A stretch of 39,293 nucleotides of DNA from a virus: the IMG/VR virus record IMGVR_UViG_3300045107_000831, positions 1 through 39,293 of that record. One strand, given 5' to 3'. How positions within the stretch are numbered: the first letter of the stretch is position 1; each line of letters opens with the position of its first letter. The position numbers were made by a program, and so were the translations under genes. Positions 6,460 through 11,933 of the stretch are shown here, piece after piece. Below the pieces are notes generated by a model that made no database searches, had not been told where the DNA came from, and worked only from the letters and a program-made list of their open reading frames with translations.

Positions 6460-7139
6460 CCCAGGTTCCTGCCCAGCCACACCACCCGGCCGATGACGTC
6501 GAGCGCCTCGGGATCGACGTCGCTGTAGGTGGGGTATCGCGGGTTGTCCGAAGTGACGGTCAGCCGTTTGGTCGCCGGGTGCCGCGAGACGCGCTTGACC
6601 TGCAGCTCGTCGCCGAGGCGGATCACGTAGATCCCGTCGCGGCCGACGATCCGCACCGATCGGTCGACCAGGACCTGGTCGCCGTCATGCAGCGTCTCCC
6701 ACATCGAATCGCCGGCGACGGTGATCAGGGCCAGCACGTCGAGGCTGGCGCGGGTGAGACGGGACAGCCACTGGGTGCGGTGCAGGCCGAAGGTCTCCGG
6801 CGCCTCGTCGCCGTTGAGCGCGCCGGCGCCGGCGGCGGCCCGGATGTCGTACACGGGGACGGCCGAGTAGGCCTCGCCGGCGAAGTCGAGCGTTTCACGT
6901 GGCCCGGCCTGGATCATGGCGCGGCGCGGCTGGTGATCGCCGGTCAGGTCGGCCGGGGTGCACCCCAGCACCGCCGCGAGTCTCTGCAGCGTCGTGTAGC
7001 GCGGGCTGACCGAGCGACCCGCCAGGATCGCCTTGACCGCCGTCTCGTTGAGCTTCGCGCGCAGCGACAGCTGCCGGGCCGACAGCCCGAGGGCCGCCAT
7101 CCGCCGTTCCAGTTCCCGACCGAGCGCTGACGTGGCCAT
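6456..7139 (-). CDS. cI: CI/LexA-type self-cleaving repressor
   Basis: A 227-aa phage repressor. Residues 1-66 form an XRE-type HTH (LGLSARQLSLRAKLNETAVKAILAGRS). The C-terminal S24 peptidase domain has catalytic Ser145 in VAGDSM and Lys182 in ELQVKRVSR. The likely autocleavage Ala-Gly lies in IRAAAGAGALNG (about 103-104). It should bind the five operators at 5814-5848 and 7144-7217, keep both early promoters off, and be inactivated by RecA in the SOS response. The ATG at 7139 has no Shine-Dalgarno; an operator ends only 5 bases upstream, so the mRNA may be leaderless, as lambda cI is. The 3' end overlaps the 186-aa gene. Confidence 0.95.
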   Translation of the reverse strand: MATSALGRELERRMAALGLSARQLSLRAKLNETAVKAILAGRSVSPRYTTLQRLAAVLGCTPADLTGDHQPRRAMIQAGPRETLDFAGEAYSAVPVYDIRAAAGAGALNGDEAPETFGLHRTQWLSRLTRASLDVLALITVAGDSMWETLHDGDQVLVDRSVRIVGRDGIYVIRLGDELQVKRVSRHPATKRLTVTSDNPRYPTYSDVDPEALDVIGRVVWLGRNLG

Positions 7140-7143
7140 GACC

Positions 7144-7159
7144 GGGGGAAATTTGCCAC
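7144..7159. promoter_or_regulatory. Operator OR3-like site
   Basis: GGGGGAAATTTGCCAC, an AAATTT-centred imperfect palindrome immediately before the repressor start codon. Occupancy here would most likely repress cI itself, like lambda OR3. Confidence 0.55.
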
Positions 7160-7178
7160 GGCCCGGCGGTGCATTCCC

Positions 7179-7194
7179 GGGGGAAATTTGCACT
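7179..7194. promoter_or_regulatory. Operator OR2-like site
   Basis: GGGGGAAATTTGCACT, identical in its first 12 bases to the site at 7144. It abuts the TTGACG -35 box of the right promoter, as OL2 does at the left promoter. Its centre is 35 bases from the first site and 23 from the third. Confidence 0.58.
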
Positions 7195-7222
7195 TGACGA
7201 TGGGGCATAAATGCCCCAGCCT
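7194..7222 (+). promoter_or_regulatory. Right early promoter (PR-like)
   Basis: TTGACG at 7194-7199, a 17-base spacer, then CAGCCT at 7217-7222. The -10 is poor against a sigma70 consensus but resembles the TAGCGT at the left promoter. With this spacing transcription would begin about base 7229-7230, on the cro start codon, giving a leaderless mRNA. The spacer holds a perfect operator palindrome. Confidence 0.45.
7202..7217. promoter_or_regulatory. Operator OR1-like site
   Basis: GGGGCATAAATGCCCC, perfect 6-base arms around TAAA, inside the right-promoter spacer. It is the counterpart of OL1 at 5814-5829 and probably the strongest repressor site on this side. Confidence 0.65.
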
Positions 7223-7229
7223 GCCGGTC

Positions 7230-7481
7230 ATGGATACGCGTCAAGCCGTGCTCGCTAAGATCGAGGCCTTCCTGCAGCGCAGCGGCATGTCGGCCAGGCG
7301 CTTCGGGATCGAGGCCACGGGCGACCACAAGCTGGTCAAGCGCCTGCGCTCCGGCGCCGGCGTGACGCTCACCGTCATCGAGAAGGCCGAGCGGTACATC
7401 GCCGAGCAGGGCGGCATGCCGCGCTCTGCCACTGCGCCTGAGGACGCGACAGAGCACACCCGAGCGTCGGCCGCCGCCTGA
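7230..7481 (+). CDS. Cro-like HTH regulator
   Basis: An 83-aa protein divergent from cI. The segment VLAKIEAFLQRSGMSARRFGIEATGDHKLVKRLRSGAGVTLTVIEKAERYI (residues 7-57) has the helix spacing of a small XRE/Cro-type HTH, and the tail is Ala/Thr/Glu-rich and probably disordered. ATG 7230 is preferred over an upstream ATG at 7188 because the upstream one lies before the promoter -35. There is no Shine-Dalgarno; the start context CCGGTCATGG is the same as that of cI. It is first in the right early operon and likely competes with CI for the operators. Confidence 0.82.
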   Translation: MDTRQAVLAKIEAFLQRSGMSARRFGIEATGDHKLVKRLRSGAGVTLTVIEKAERYIAEQGGMPRSATAPEDATEHTRASAAA

Positions 7482-7495
7482 CGGGGGCGGCGGCC
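7469..7495 (+). terminator. Strong hairpin at the cro stop codon (tR1-like)
   Basis: GGCCGCCGCC (7469-7478) pairs perfectly with GGCGGCGGCC (7486-7495) across a 7-base loop containing the cro TGA. No U-run follows, so it is not a classical intrinsic terminator, but its location right after cro is that of lambda tR1. It may pause or end transcription unless antitermination acts. Confidence 0.4.
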
Positions 7496-7561
7496 GGATC
7501 CGGCGGGGAGGAGATCAACGAGGAGCTGCAAAGGCTCCGTGACCGTGTGAGTGGGGGAAAC

Positions 7562-7729
7562 ATGAACGCCGACACGATTCGCCTCGAATGCCTTCGCCTC
7601 GCCACCCTGGCCATGCCGGCTCGCGCGCCGGCCGAGCAGGTGCTCGAGCGCGCCCGCGCCTTCCTCGAGTTCGTCCGGCCGCCGCGCCCCACGGCGCCGC
7701 GGCGCGCGCCGCGGAAGGCCCGGCCATGA
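7562..7729 (+). CDS. Small phage protein, 55 aa
   Basis: ATG 7562 follows the strong ribosome binding site GGGGGAAAC. The protein begins MNADTIRLECLRLATLAMPARAPAEQVLERARAFLEFV and ends in a Pro/Arg/Ala-rich basic tail. The helix-proline-helix pattern resembles small proteins common in alphaproteobacterial prophages near cro; no activity is known to me. The stop overlaps the next start (ATGA 7726-7729). Confidence 0.6.
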   Translation: MNADTIRLECLRLATLAMPARAPAEQVLERARAFLEFVRPPRPTAPRRAPRKARP

Positions 7730-7884
7730 CCCTGCTGCTCGGCCTCGCCTGTGCGCTGCTCTGGGCACCCGTCCTGGCGCTGCTCGCCCTCTACGTCGCG
7801 CCGATCGTCGTCATCGCCTGCGCCCTGGTGGTGCTGGCGGTGATCCTGGTCGGCGTCTCGCTGGCCGAGGCGGCGTCGTGGTGA
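7726..7884 (+). CDS. Small hydrophobic membrane protein, 52 aa
   Basis: Almost entirely hydrophobic: LLGLACALLWAPVLALLALYVAPIVVIACALVVLAVILVGVSL, enough for two membrane-spanning helices with a short turn at the Ala-Pro. No charged residue occurs before Glu near the C-terminus. ATGA overlap with the previous gene and GTGA overlap with the next support translation. Possible roles include an early membrane protein for superinfection exclusion; nothing in the sequence decides this. Confidence 0.6.
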   Translation: MTLLLGLACALLWAPVLALLALYVAPIVVIACALVVLAVILVGVSLAEAASW

Positions 7885-8144
7885 GCGGCGGCATCCCCTG
7901 GCCCTGCGGCACCGCGCTGCAGGCGTCGATCGCCGGCCGCCGCGTCGCGGGCGAGCTGCTGATGCACCGCGGCGATCTCGCCGACCGGCTGCTGACGCTA
8001 CGCACCGCGGCGGGGGAGCTGCTCGACGTCCCGGCGAGCCTGTGCCGGCCAGTGGCGCCGCTGCCAGAACGCGATCCCCAGGGCGCCGGCGCCCGGCGCG
8101 AGCCTGCGCCAGCCGCCGGCGGCGCGGAGCGAGGCCGCGCTTGA
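7878..8144 (+). CDS. Hypothetical protein, about 88 aa
   Basis: GTG start, either 7878 or more likely 7881, where GTGA overlaps the stop of the membrane protein. The sequence starts VSGGIPWPCGTALQASIAGRRVAGELLMHRGDLADRLLTLRTAAGELLDVP and degenerates into an Arg/Pro/Ala/Gly-rich tail. The first 50 residues look globular. No family recognised. Codon use stays typical in the first half; the tail is less convincing, though no better frame exists here. Confidence 0.5.
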   Translation: MVSGGIPWPCGTALQASIAGRRVAGELLMHRGDLADRLLTLRTAAGELLDVPASLCRPVAPLPERDPQGAGARREPAPAAGGAERGRA

Positions 8145-8200
8145 CCGGGCGCCTCGCTCCCGTCGGCTGGGGGCCCGGCGATGACTTCGTGGGGGAAACG

Positions 8201-8605
8201 ATGCCATGCCCCAACCCTGGCATGGAGACCTGCAAAGTGTCCTTTGCTTTTTCCAAGGATTCTTTGCGCCGCGAGGCGCATCGTGAACGGCTCGCCGCGG
8301 CGCTCGCCCGGCGCGTCGGCGGCGGCGGCGGCGAGGTGACCGTCAAGCAGCTCGCCGGCCTGCTCGGCATGACGCCGCAGCACGTGCGCAACATGCTGCA
8401 CGCCCGCCACGACCCCGCTTCCTTCGTCATGGGGCGGCTGGTCGAGATCTTCGGCCCCGCCTTCCTGGTCGAGGTCTATGGCGAGCTCGGCCAGGCGATG
8501 TGGCAGCGCCGGCTGCGCCGCCTCGACGCCGAGCGCCTGCGCCAGCAGGCCGAGCGGCGCGCCGGCGCCGCGGTCGCCGACCTCTTCGAGCTGCTCCAGG
8601 CCTGA
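8201..8605 (+). CDS. HTH DNA-binding protein, 134 aa
   Basis: ATG 8201 follows GGGGGAAAC, the same Shine-Dalgarno block as the gene at 7562. A later Met at residue 8 is an alternative start. After a basic segment, residues 45-75 (VTVKQLAGLLGMTPQHVRNMLHARHDPASFVMGRLVEIFG) form a clear helix-turn-helix with Q-H-V-R in the recognition-helix position. The C-terminal third is a charged helix (WQRRLRRLDAERLRQQAERR), perhaps for dimerisation. It could be a CII-like or late-early transcription switch, judging by its place two to four genes after cro; this is inference. Confidence 0.7.
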   Translation: MPCPNPGMETCKVSFAFSKDSLRREAHRERLAAALARRVGGGGGEVTVKQLAGLLGMTPQHVRNMLHARHDPASFVMGRLVEIFGPAFLVEVYGELGQAMWQRRLRRLDAERLRQQAERRAGAAVADLFELLQA

Positions 8606-8610
8606 CGCCG

Positions 8611-9036
8611 ATGCCGCAGCAGCCGCATGGCGACCAGGCGCGGCCGGACGGCAAAGATTTCTTTGCCGTGCCGCCGCGGCGCGGGCTGCCGAGCCGGCGA
8701 CTGTCGGTGCACGAGAGGCTCGAGTGGGGCGGCCGCGCCTGGTCGGTGACGATCGGCTTCGACGTCGACGGCACGGTGCGCGAGGTCTTCGTCAACGCCG
8801 AGCGCTCGAGCGGCGACCTCGAGGCGATCATCCACGACGGCTGCATCCTGCTGTCGCTGCTGCTGCAGGTCGGCGTTCCGGCCAGCCGGCTGGCCGAGCA
8901 TCTCGGCCGCGAGGGCGTGCTGCCCGACGCGCCGGCGGCCTCGCCGATCGGCCTGGTGGCCAAGCGGCTGGTGGCGATCGAGGCGGAGCTCGGTGAGCAG
9001 CTGCGCGACGCCTACCGCGCGGCGGGAGGCCTCTAG
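8611..9036 (+). CDS. TSCPD-domain protein
   Basis: A 141-aa protein. Residues 30-105 match the TSCPD pattern: LSVHERLEWGGRAWSVTIGFD, DGTVREVFVNAERSSGDLEAIIHDGCILLSLLLQVGVPASRLAEHLGREG. In bacteria the TSCPD domain is found at the C-terminus of B12-dependent (class II) ribonucleotide reductases and as stand-alone proteins. A phage copy could bind to or regulate host ribonucleotide reductase and so the dNTP supply during replication, but the domain's biochemical role is not settled. ATG 8611 is the first codon after the upstream stop. The next gene begins directly after the TAG. Confidence 0.75.
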   Translation: MPQQPHGDQARPDGKDFFAVPPRRGLPSRRLSVHERLEWGGRAWSVTIGFDVDGTVREVFVNAERSSGDLEAIIHDGCILLSLLLQVGVPASRLAEHLGREGVLPDAPAASPIGLVAKRLVAIEAELGEQLRDAYRAAGGL

Positions 9037-9342
9037 ATGCGCGTGCTCGACCCGGTCACTGAGCTGATCCTGGCCGTCACCCACTGGCAGGCCGGCCCGT
9101 CCGAGGAGGCGCGGCGCACGCGGCTGCGCGCGGCCGGCCTGGCGGTCGACCTCGATCGCGAGCGCGACCATCCGCCGGCGGTGCAGCAGCTGGCGATCGC
9201 CGCGCAGCGCGCGGCCGACGCCCCGGCCTCGCACCATGCGCTGGTGGTCGAGGGCCTGCAGGAGGTGCTGCAGGTCATCGACCCCGAGTCCCAGCGCAAT
9301 GCCGCGCGGACGCAGTGGCAGGGCAGGGCCGACCTGCAATGA
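9037..9342 (+). CDS. Hypothetical protein, 101 aa
   Basis: Starts immediately after the TSCPD gene stop and overlaps the next gene by ATGA. It is predicted mainly helical (ELILAVTHWQAGPSEEARRTRLRAAGLAVDLDRERD, then HHALVVEGLQEVLQVIDPESQ). No family recognised. Its position in the right early operon suggests a replication or host-takeover accessory. Confidence 0.6.
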   Translation: MRVLDPVTELILAVTHWQAGPSEEARRTRLRAAGLAVDLDRERDHPPAVQQLAIAAQRAADAPASHHALVVEGLQEVLQVIDPESQRNAARTQWQGRADLQ

Positions 9343-9539
9343 GCAACGACCGCCTGGTCCGCCGCGCCGCCGCCGCGCGCAAGGCGTGGGCCAGCCGCAA
9401 GCGCGCCGCGGCACGCCGCGCCGCCGATCGTGATCTCCAGCCTAGTCACCTGACCCGCCGGGCCGGAGCGGCCGGCGCCGCCGACTGCCCCTCGGCTGCG
9501 CCGGCCACCCCCCTCACAACTGGAGATGCCAAATGCTGA
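9339..9539 (+). CDS. Small basic protein, 66 aa
   Basis: The N-terminal 35 residues are strongly basic (NDRLVRRAAAARKAWASRKRAAARRAADRD) and would bind nucleic acid; the rest is Ala/Pro/Ser/Thr-rich. It overlaps both neighbours: ATGA at the start, and 7 bases with the RyR-domain gene at the end. The Arg-rich N-terminus recalls RNA-binding arginine-rich motifs such as lambda N, but no sequence identity supports that. Confidence 0.5.
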   Translation: MSNDRLVRRAAAARKAWASRKRAAARRAADRDLQPSHLTRRAGAAGAADCPSAAPATPLTTGDAKC

Positions 9540-9892
9540 TCATGGATCGCTGGACCATCGCCCGCGTCTGTCACGAAGCCAATCGCGGCTTCTGCATAGC
9601 GCTCGGCGACACCTCGCAGCCGGCTTGGGAGGATGCTCCCGAGTGGCAGCAGACGTCGGCCTTCGACGGCGTGGCGTTCAACCTCGCCAACCCGGATGCG
9701 CCGCCGTCCGCTTCCCACGACAACTGGCTGGCCGGGAAGATGGCCACCGGGTGGATCTATGGCCCGGTGAAGGATCCGGCCGCGAAGACGCATCCCTGTT
9801 GCGTGCCGTACGACCAGCTGCCGCCCGAGCAGCGCGCCAAGGACCACCTCTTCAAGGCCATCGTCGGCGCGCTCGCGCCGTTCGCGGTCTAG
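9533..9892 (+). CDS. RyR-domain protein
   Basis: A 119-aa protein with a Shine-Dalgarno GGAG before ATG 9533. Residues 35-110 carry a RyR domain: EWQQTSAFDGVAFNLANPDAP, SHDNWLAGKMATGWIYGPVKDPAAKTHPCCVPYDQLPPEQRAKDHLFKAIV. The SHDNW, GW-YG-VKD, HP-x-x-V-x-Y-x-x-L and K-D-x-x-F-x-x-I-V motifs of this family are all present. RyR domains are known from ryanodine receptors and are common in phages and in bacterial conflict systems, where a ligand-binding or sensing role has been proposed but not shown. It lies directly before the primase gene, so it is an early gene. Confidence 0.9.
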   Translation: MLIMDRWTIARVCHEANRGFCIALGDTSQPAWEDAPEWQQTSAFDGVAFNLANPDAPPSASHDNWLAGKMATGWIYGPVKDPAAKTHPCCVPYDQLPPEQRAKDHLFKAIVGALAPFAV

Positions 9893-9894
9893 GC

Positions 9895-10950
9895 TTGTCG
9901 CGCCCGGTCGACATCCGGGAGCTGGTCGCGCTGCTGGCGGCGCGGGCGCCCGAGCTCTGCCAGGCCGTGTTTCCGGCCGGCGTGCGCGAGGGCCGGGAAT
10001 GGCGCGTCGGCAGCCTCGCCGGCGAGGCCGGCCGGTCGCTCGCCGTCCATCTGGGCGGCGAGCGCGCCGGCATCTGGGCCGACTTCGCCTCGGGCGAGTG
10101 CGGCGACGCGCTCGACCTGGTGGCGCAGGCGATGTGCCGCGCCGACAAGGCCGAGGCGATCAAGTGGGCGCGGTCCTGGCTCGGGCTCGACGGGAACGAT
10201 GCGGCTGCGCTCGAGCGCAGCCTCGCGGCGCGCCGGCGCCAGGCCGAGGCGCCGCCGGCGCCGGCCGACGGCGGCGATCGGCGCGACGGCGCCTTCCGGC
10301 TCTGGCTGGCCGCCCAGGAGAAGCTCGCCGGCACGCCGGTCGACCGCTACCTCGCCGGGCGCGGCATCGAGCTCGCGGGGCTCGGCCGGCAGCCGCGGTC
10401 GCTGCGCTACCACCCGTCGCTATGGAACGGCGAGAGCCGGCGCGCCTGGCCGGCGATGCTCGCCGGCGTCGTCGACGCCAAGGGCAACACCGTCGCCGTG
10501 CACCGGACCTGGCTCGAGGCGCGGCCCGACCTCACGGTGCGCAAGGCACCGCTCGCCGACCCGAAGATGACGCTCGGCTCCTACAAGGGCGGCTGCATCC
10601 GGCTCTGGCGCGGCGCCTCGGGCAAGCAGCTCGCCGACGCGCCGGCCGAGGCGGTGGCGATCACCGAGGGGATCGAGGACGGGCTCAGCGTCGCGGTGGC
10701 GCGGCCCGATCTGCGGGTGCTGGTCGCCGTCGCGCTCGCCAACATGGCGGCGCTCGAGCTGCCGCCGCAGCTCTCGCCAGTAATCCTCTGCGCGCAGCAG
10801 GACGGCGCCAACGCCGCGACCGCGAAGGCGCTCGACCGCGCGATCGCGCGCTTCCTCGGCGAGCGGCGCCGCGTGCAGCTCGCCTGGACGAAGGGCGCGA
10901 AGGACATGAATGAACTCCTATGCCGCGGCCGCGGCGCGGGGGCAGCCTAG
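9895..10950 (+). CDS. Toprim-domain DNA primase
   Basis: A 351-aa protein. I choose TTG 9895, two bases after the RyR stop, because the family's N-terminal helix (DIRELVALLAARAPELC) starts here; the open frame upstream lies antiparallel or out of frame with the RyR gene. The N-terminal part (EWRVGS, RSLAVHL, GIWADFASGECGDALDLVA) is a primase-associated domain of phage and plasmid Toprim proteins. The middle (FRLWLAAQEKLAGTPVDRYLAGRGI) and the Toprim segment (AITEGIEDGLSVAVA, Glu258) follow. The expected acidic D-x-D motif is instead CAQQD at 299-303, so one metal-binding Asp is replaced by Gln. The C-terminus GAKDMNELL is typical. It synthesises primers with the ATPase at 11930-13726. Confidence 0.87.
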   Translation: MSRPVDIRELVALLAARAPELCQAVFPAGVREGREWRVGSLAGEAGRSLAVHLGGERAGIWADFASGECGDALDLVAQAMCRADKAEAIKWARSWLGLDGNDAAALERSLAARRRQAEAPPAPADGGDRRDGAFRLWLAAQEKLAGTPVDRYLAGRGIELAGLGRQPRSLRYHPSLWNGESRRAWPAMLAGVVDAKGNTVAVHRTWLEARPDLTVRKAPLADPKMTLGSYKGGCIRLWRGASGKQLADAPAEAVAITEGIEDGLSVAVARPDLRVLVAVALANMAALELPPQLSPVILCAQQDGANAATAKALDRAIARFLGERRRVQLAWTKGAKDMNELLCRGRGAGAA

Positions 10951-11001
10951 ATGTGCAACGCCTGTAACAACCACTGCGATCTCGGCCTCGAGCCATGCTA
11001 G
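10951..11001 (+). CDS. Possible Cys-rich 16-residue micro-ORF
   Basis: ATG directly after the primase TAG, reading MCNACNNHCDLGLEPC and stopping inside the start of the next gene. Four Cys in 16 residues (C-x2-C-x3-C-x6-C) with a His suggest a zinc-binding knuckle, and a GGGGG block lies 6-10 bases upstream of the ATG. It is too short to be confident; it may only couple translation between primase and the ParB-like gene. Confidence 0.3.
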   Translation: MCNACNNHCDLGLEPC

Positions 11002-11933
11002 CGCGGCGCACCAACCTGCTGTCAGCGCCGGTGCCGCGGCTCGCCGAGGCGCCGGAAGCCGCCCGCGTGCTTGCCGCGCCTTCGGTGCGGCCGAAGACGG
11101 CGATCGATCCCGGGCCGCCGCCGCGCATCGAGTGGCTGCCGGTCGCCGGCCTCACGATCGACGATCGCTACCAGCGCGACATCTCCGGCCGGGCCAGCCA
11201 GGCGCTTGTCCGGCGCATCGCCGCGAGCTGGCGGTGGGCGCTGTTCCAGCCGCTGACGGTGGCCGAGATGTCCCGCGAGGCGGTCGACGAGGGCACGCCC
11301 GGGGAAGGCCGGCCGGTGCACGCGGTGATCGACGGGCAGCACCGGCTCGAGGCGGCCCGGCGCTGCGGCTTCGAGCGGCTGCCCTGCTACATCATCGACG
11401 CTGCCAGCGTCGAGCTGCAGGCCGCGTCCTTCATCGCGCTCAATCGCGACCGGCGCGCCATGCTGCCGACCCAGCTGCACCGCGCGGCGGTGGTCGCCGG
11501 CGACGCCGACGCGGTGCAGATCGAGCGCGTCTGCGGCCTGGCCGGCGTCACCATCGCGAGCACCGGCCGACCGGAGGGGCTGCCGCCCGGCCAGACCCTC
11601 GCGGTCCAGAAGATCCGCTTCTGCATTGCGCGCTACGGCGAGCGGATCGCCGCCGATGCGCTGCGCCTGGTGCGCGAGGCGGCCGGGCCGACCCGCGACC
11701 AGCTGCGGGCCGAGATCGTCGCCGGCGTCGCCTGGCTGCTGTCGCGGCGCGACTGGTGCCCGCCCGGCGGCTTCGACGAGGCCACGTTCCGCGGCGTGCT
11801 CGGGCGGCAGAAGGCACAGGACTGGCTGCACAAGGCGCGCGAGCGCAAGCGCGAGGTTGGCGGCAGCACCGTCGAGGCCTTCGCCGAGCTGTTCACGCGC
11901 GCCTACCGCAAAGGGCAGGGGGAACAGCGTTGA
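10995..11933 (+). CDS. ParB-like nuclease-domain protein (second copy)
   Basis: A 312-aa protein with a ParB N-terminal-type domain: IEWLPVAGLTIDDRYQRDIS, LVRRIAASWRWALFQPLTVAE, AVIDGQHRLEAARRCGFERLPCYI, LNRDRRAML. The D-G-Q-H-R motif replaces the G-E-R-R of classical ParB, as in stand-alone ParB/Srx-fold phage proteins. The C-terminal half is helical and charged. It is different from the ParB at 1444-2904 in length and motif, so not a recent duplicate. It lies between primase and helicase, which suggests a role in replication or DNA processing. Confidence 0.85.
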   Translation: MLARRTNLLSAPVPRLAEAPEAARVLAAPSVRPKTAIDPGPPPRIEWLPVAGLTIDDRYQRDISGRASQALVRRIAASWRWALFQPLTVAEMSREAVDEGTPGEGRPVHAVIDGQHRLEAARRCGFERLPCYIIDAASVELQAASFIALNRDRRAMLPTQLHRAAVVAGDADAVQIERVCGLAGVTIASTGRPEGLPPGQTLAVQKIRFCIARYGERIAADALRLVREAAGPTRDQLRAEIVAGVAWLLSRRDWCPPGGFDEATFRGVLGRQKAQDWLHKARERKREVGGSTVEAFAELFTRAYRKGQGEQR

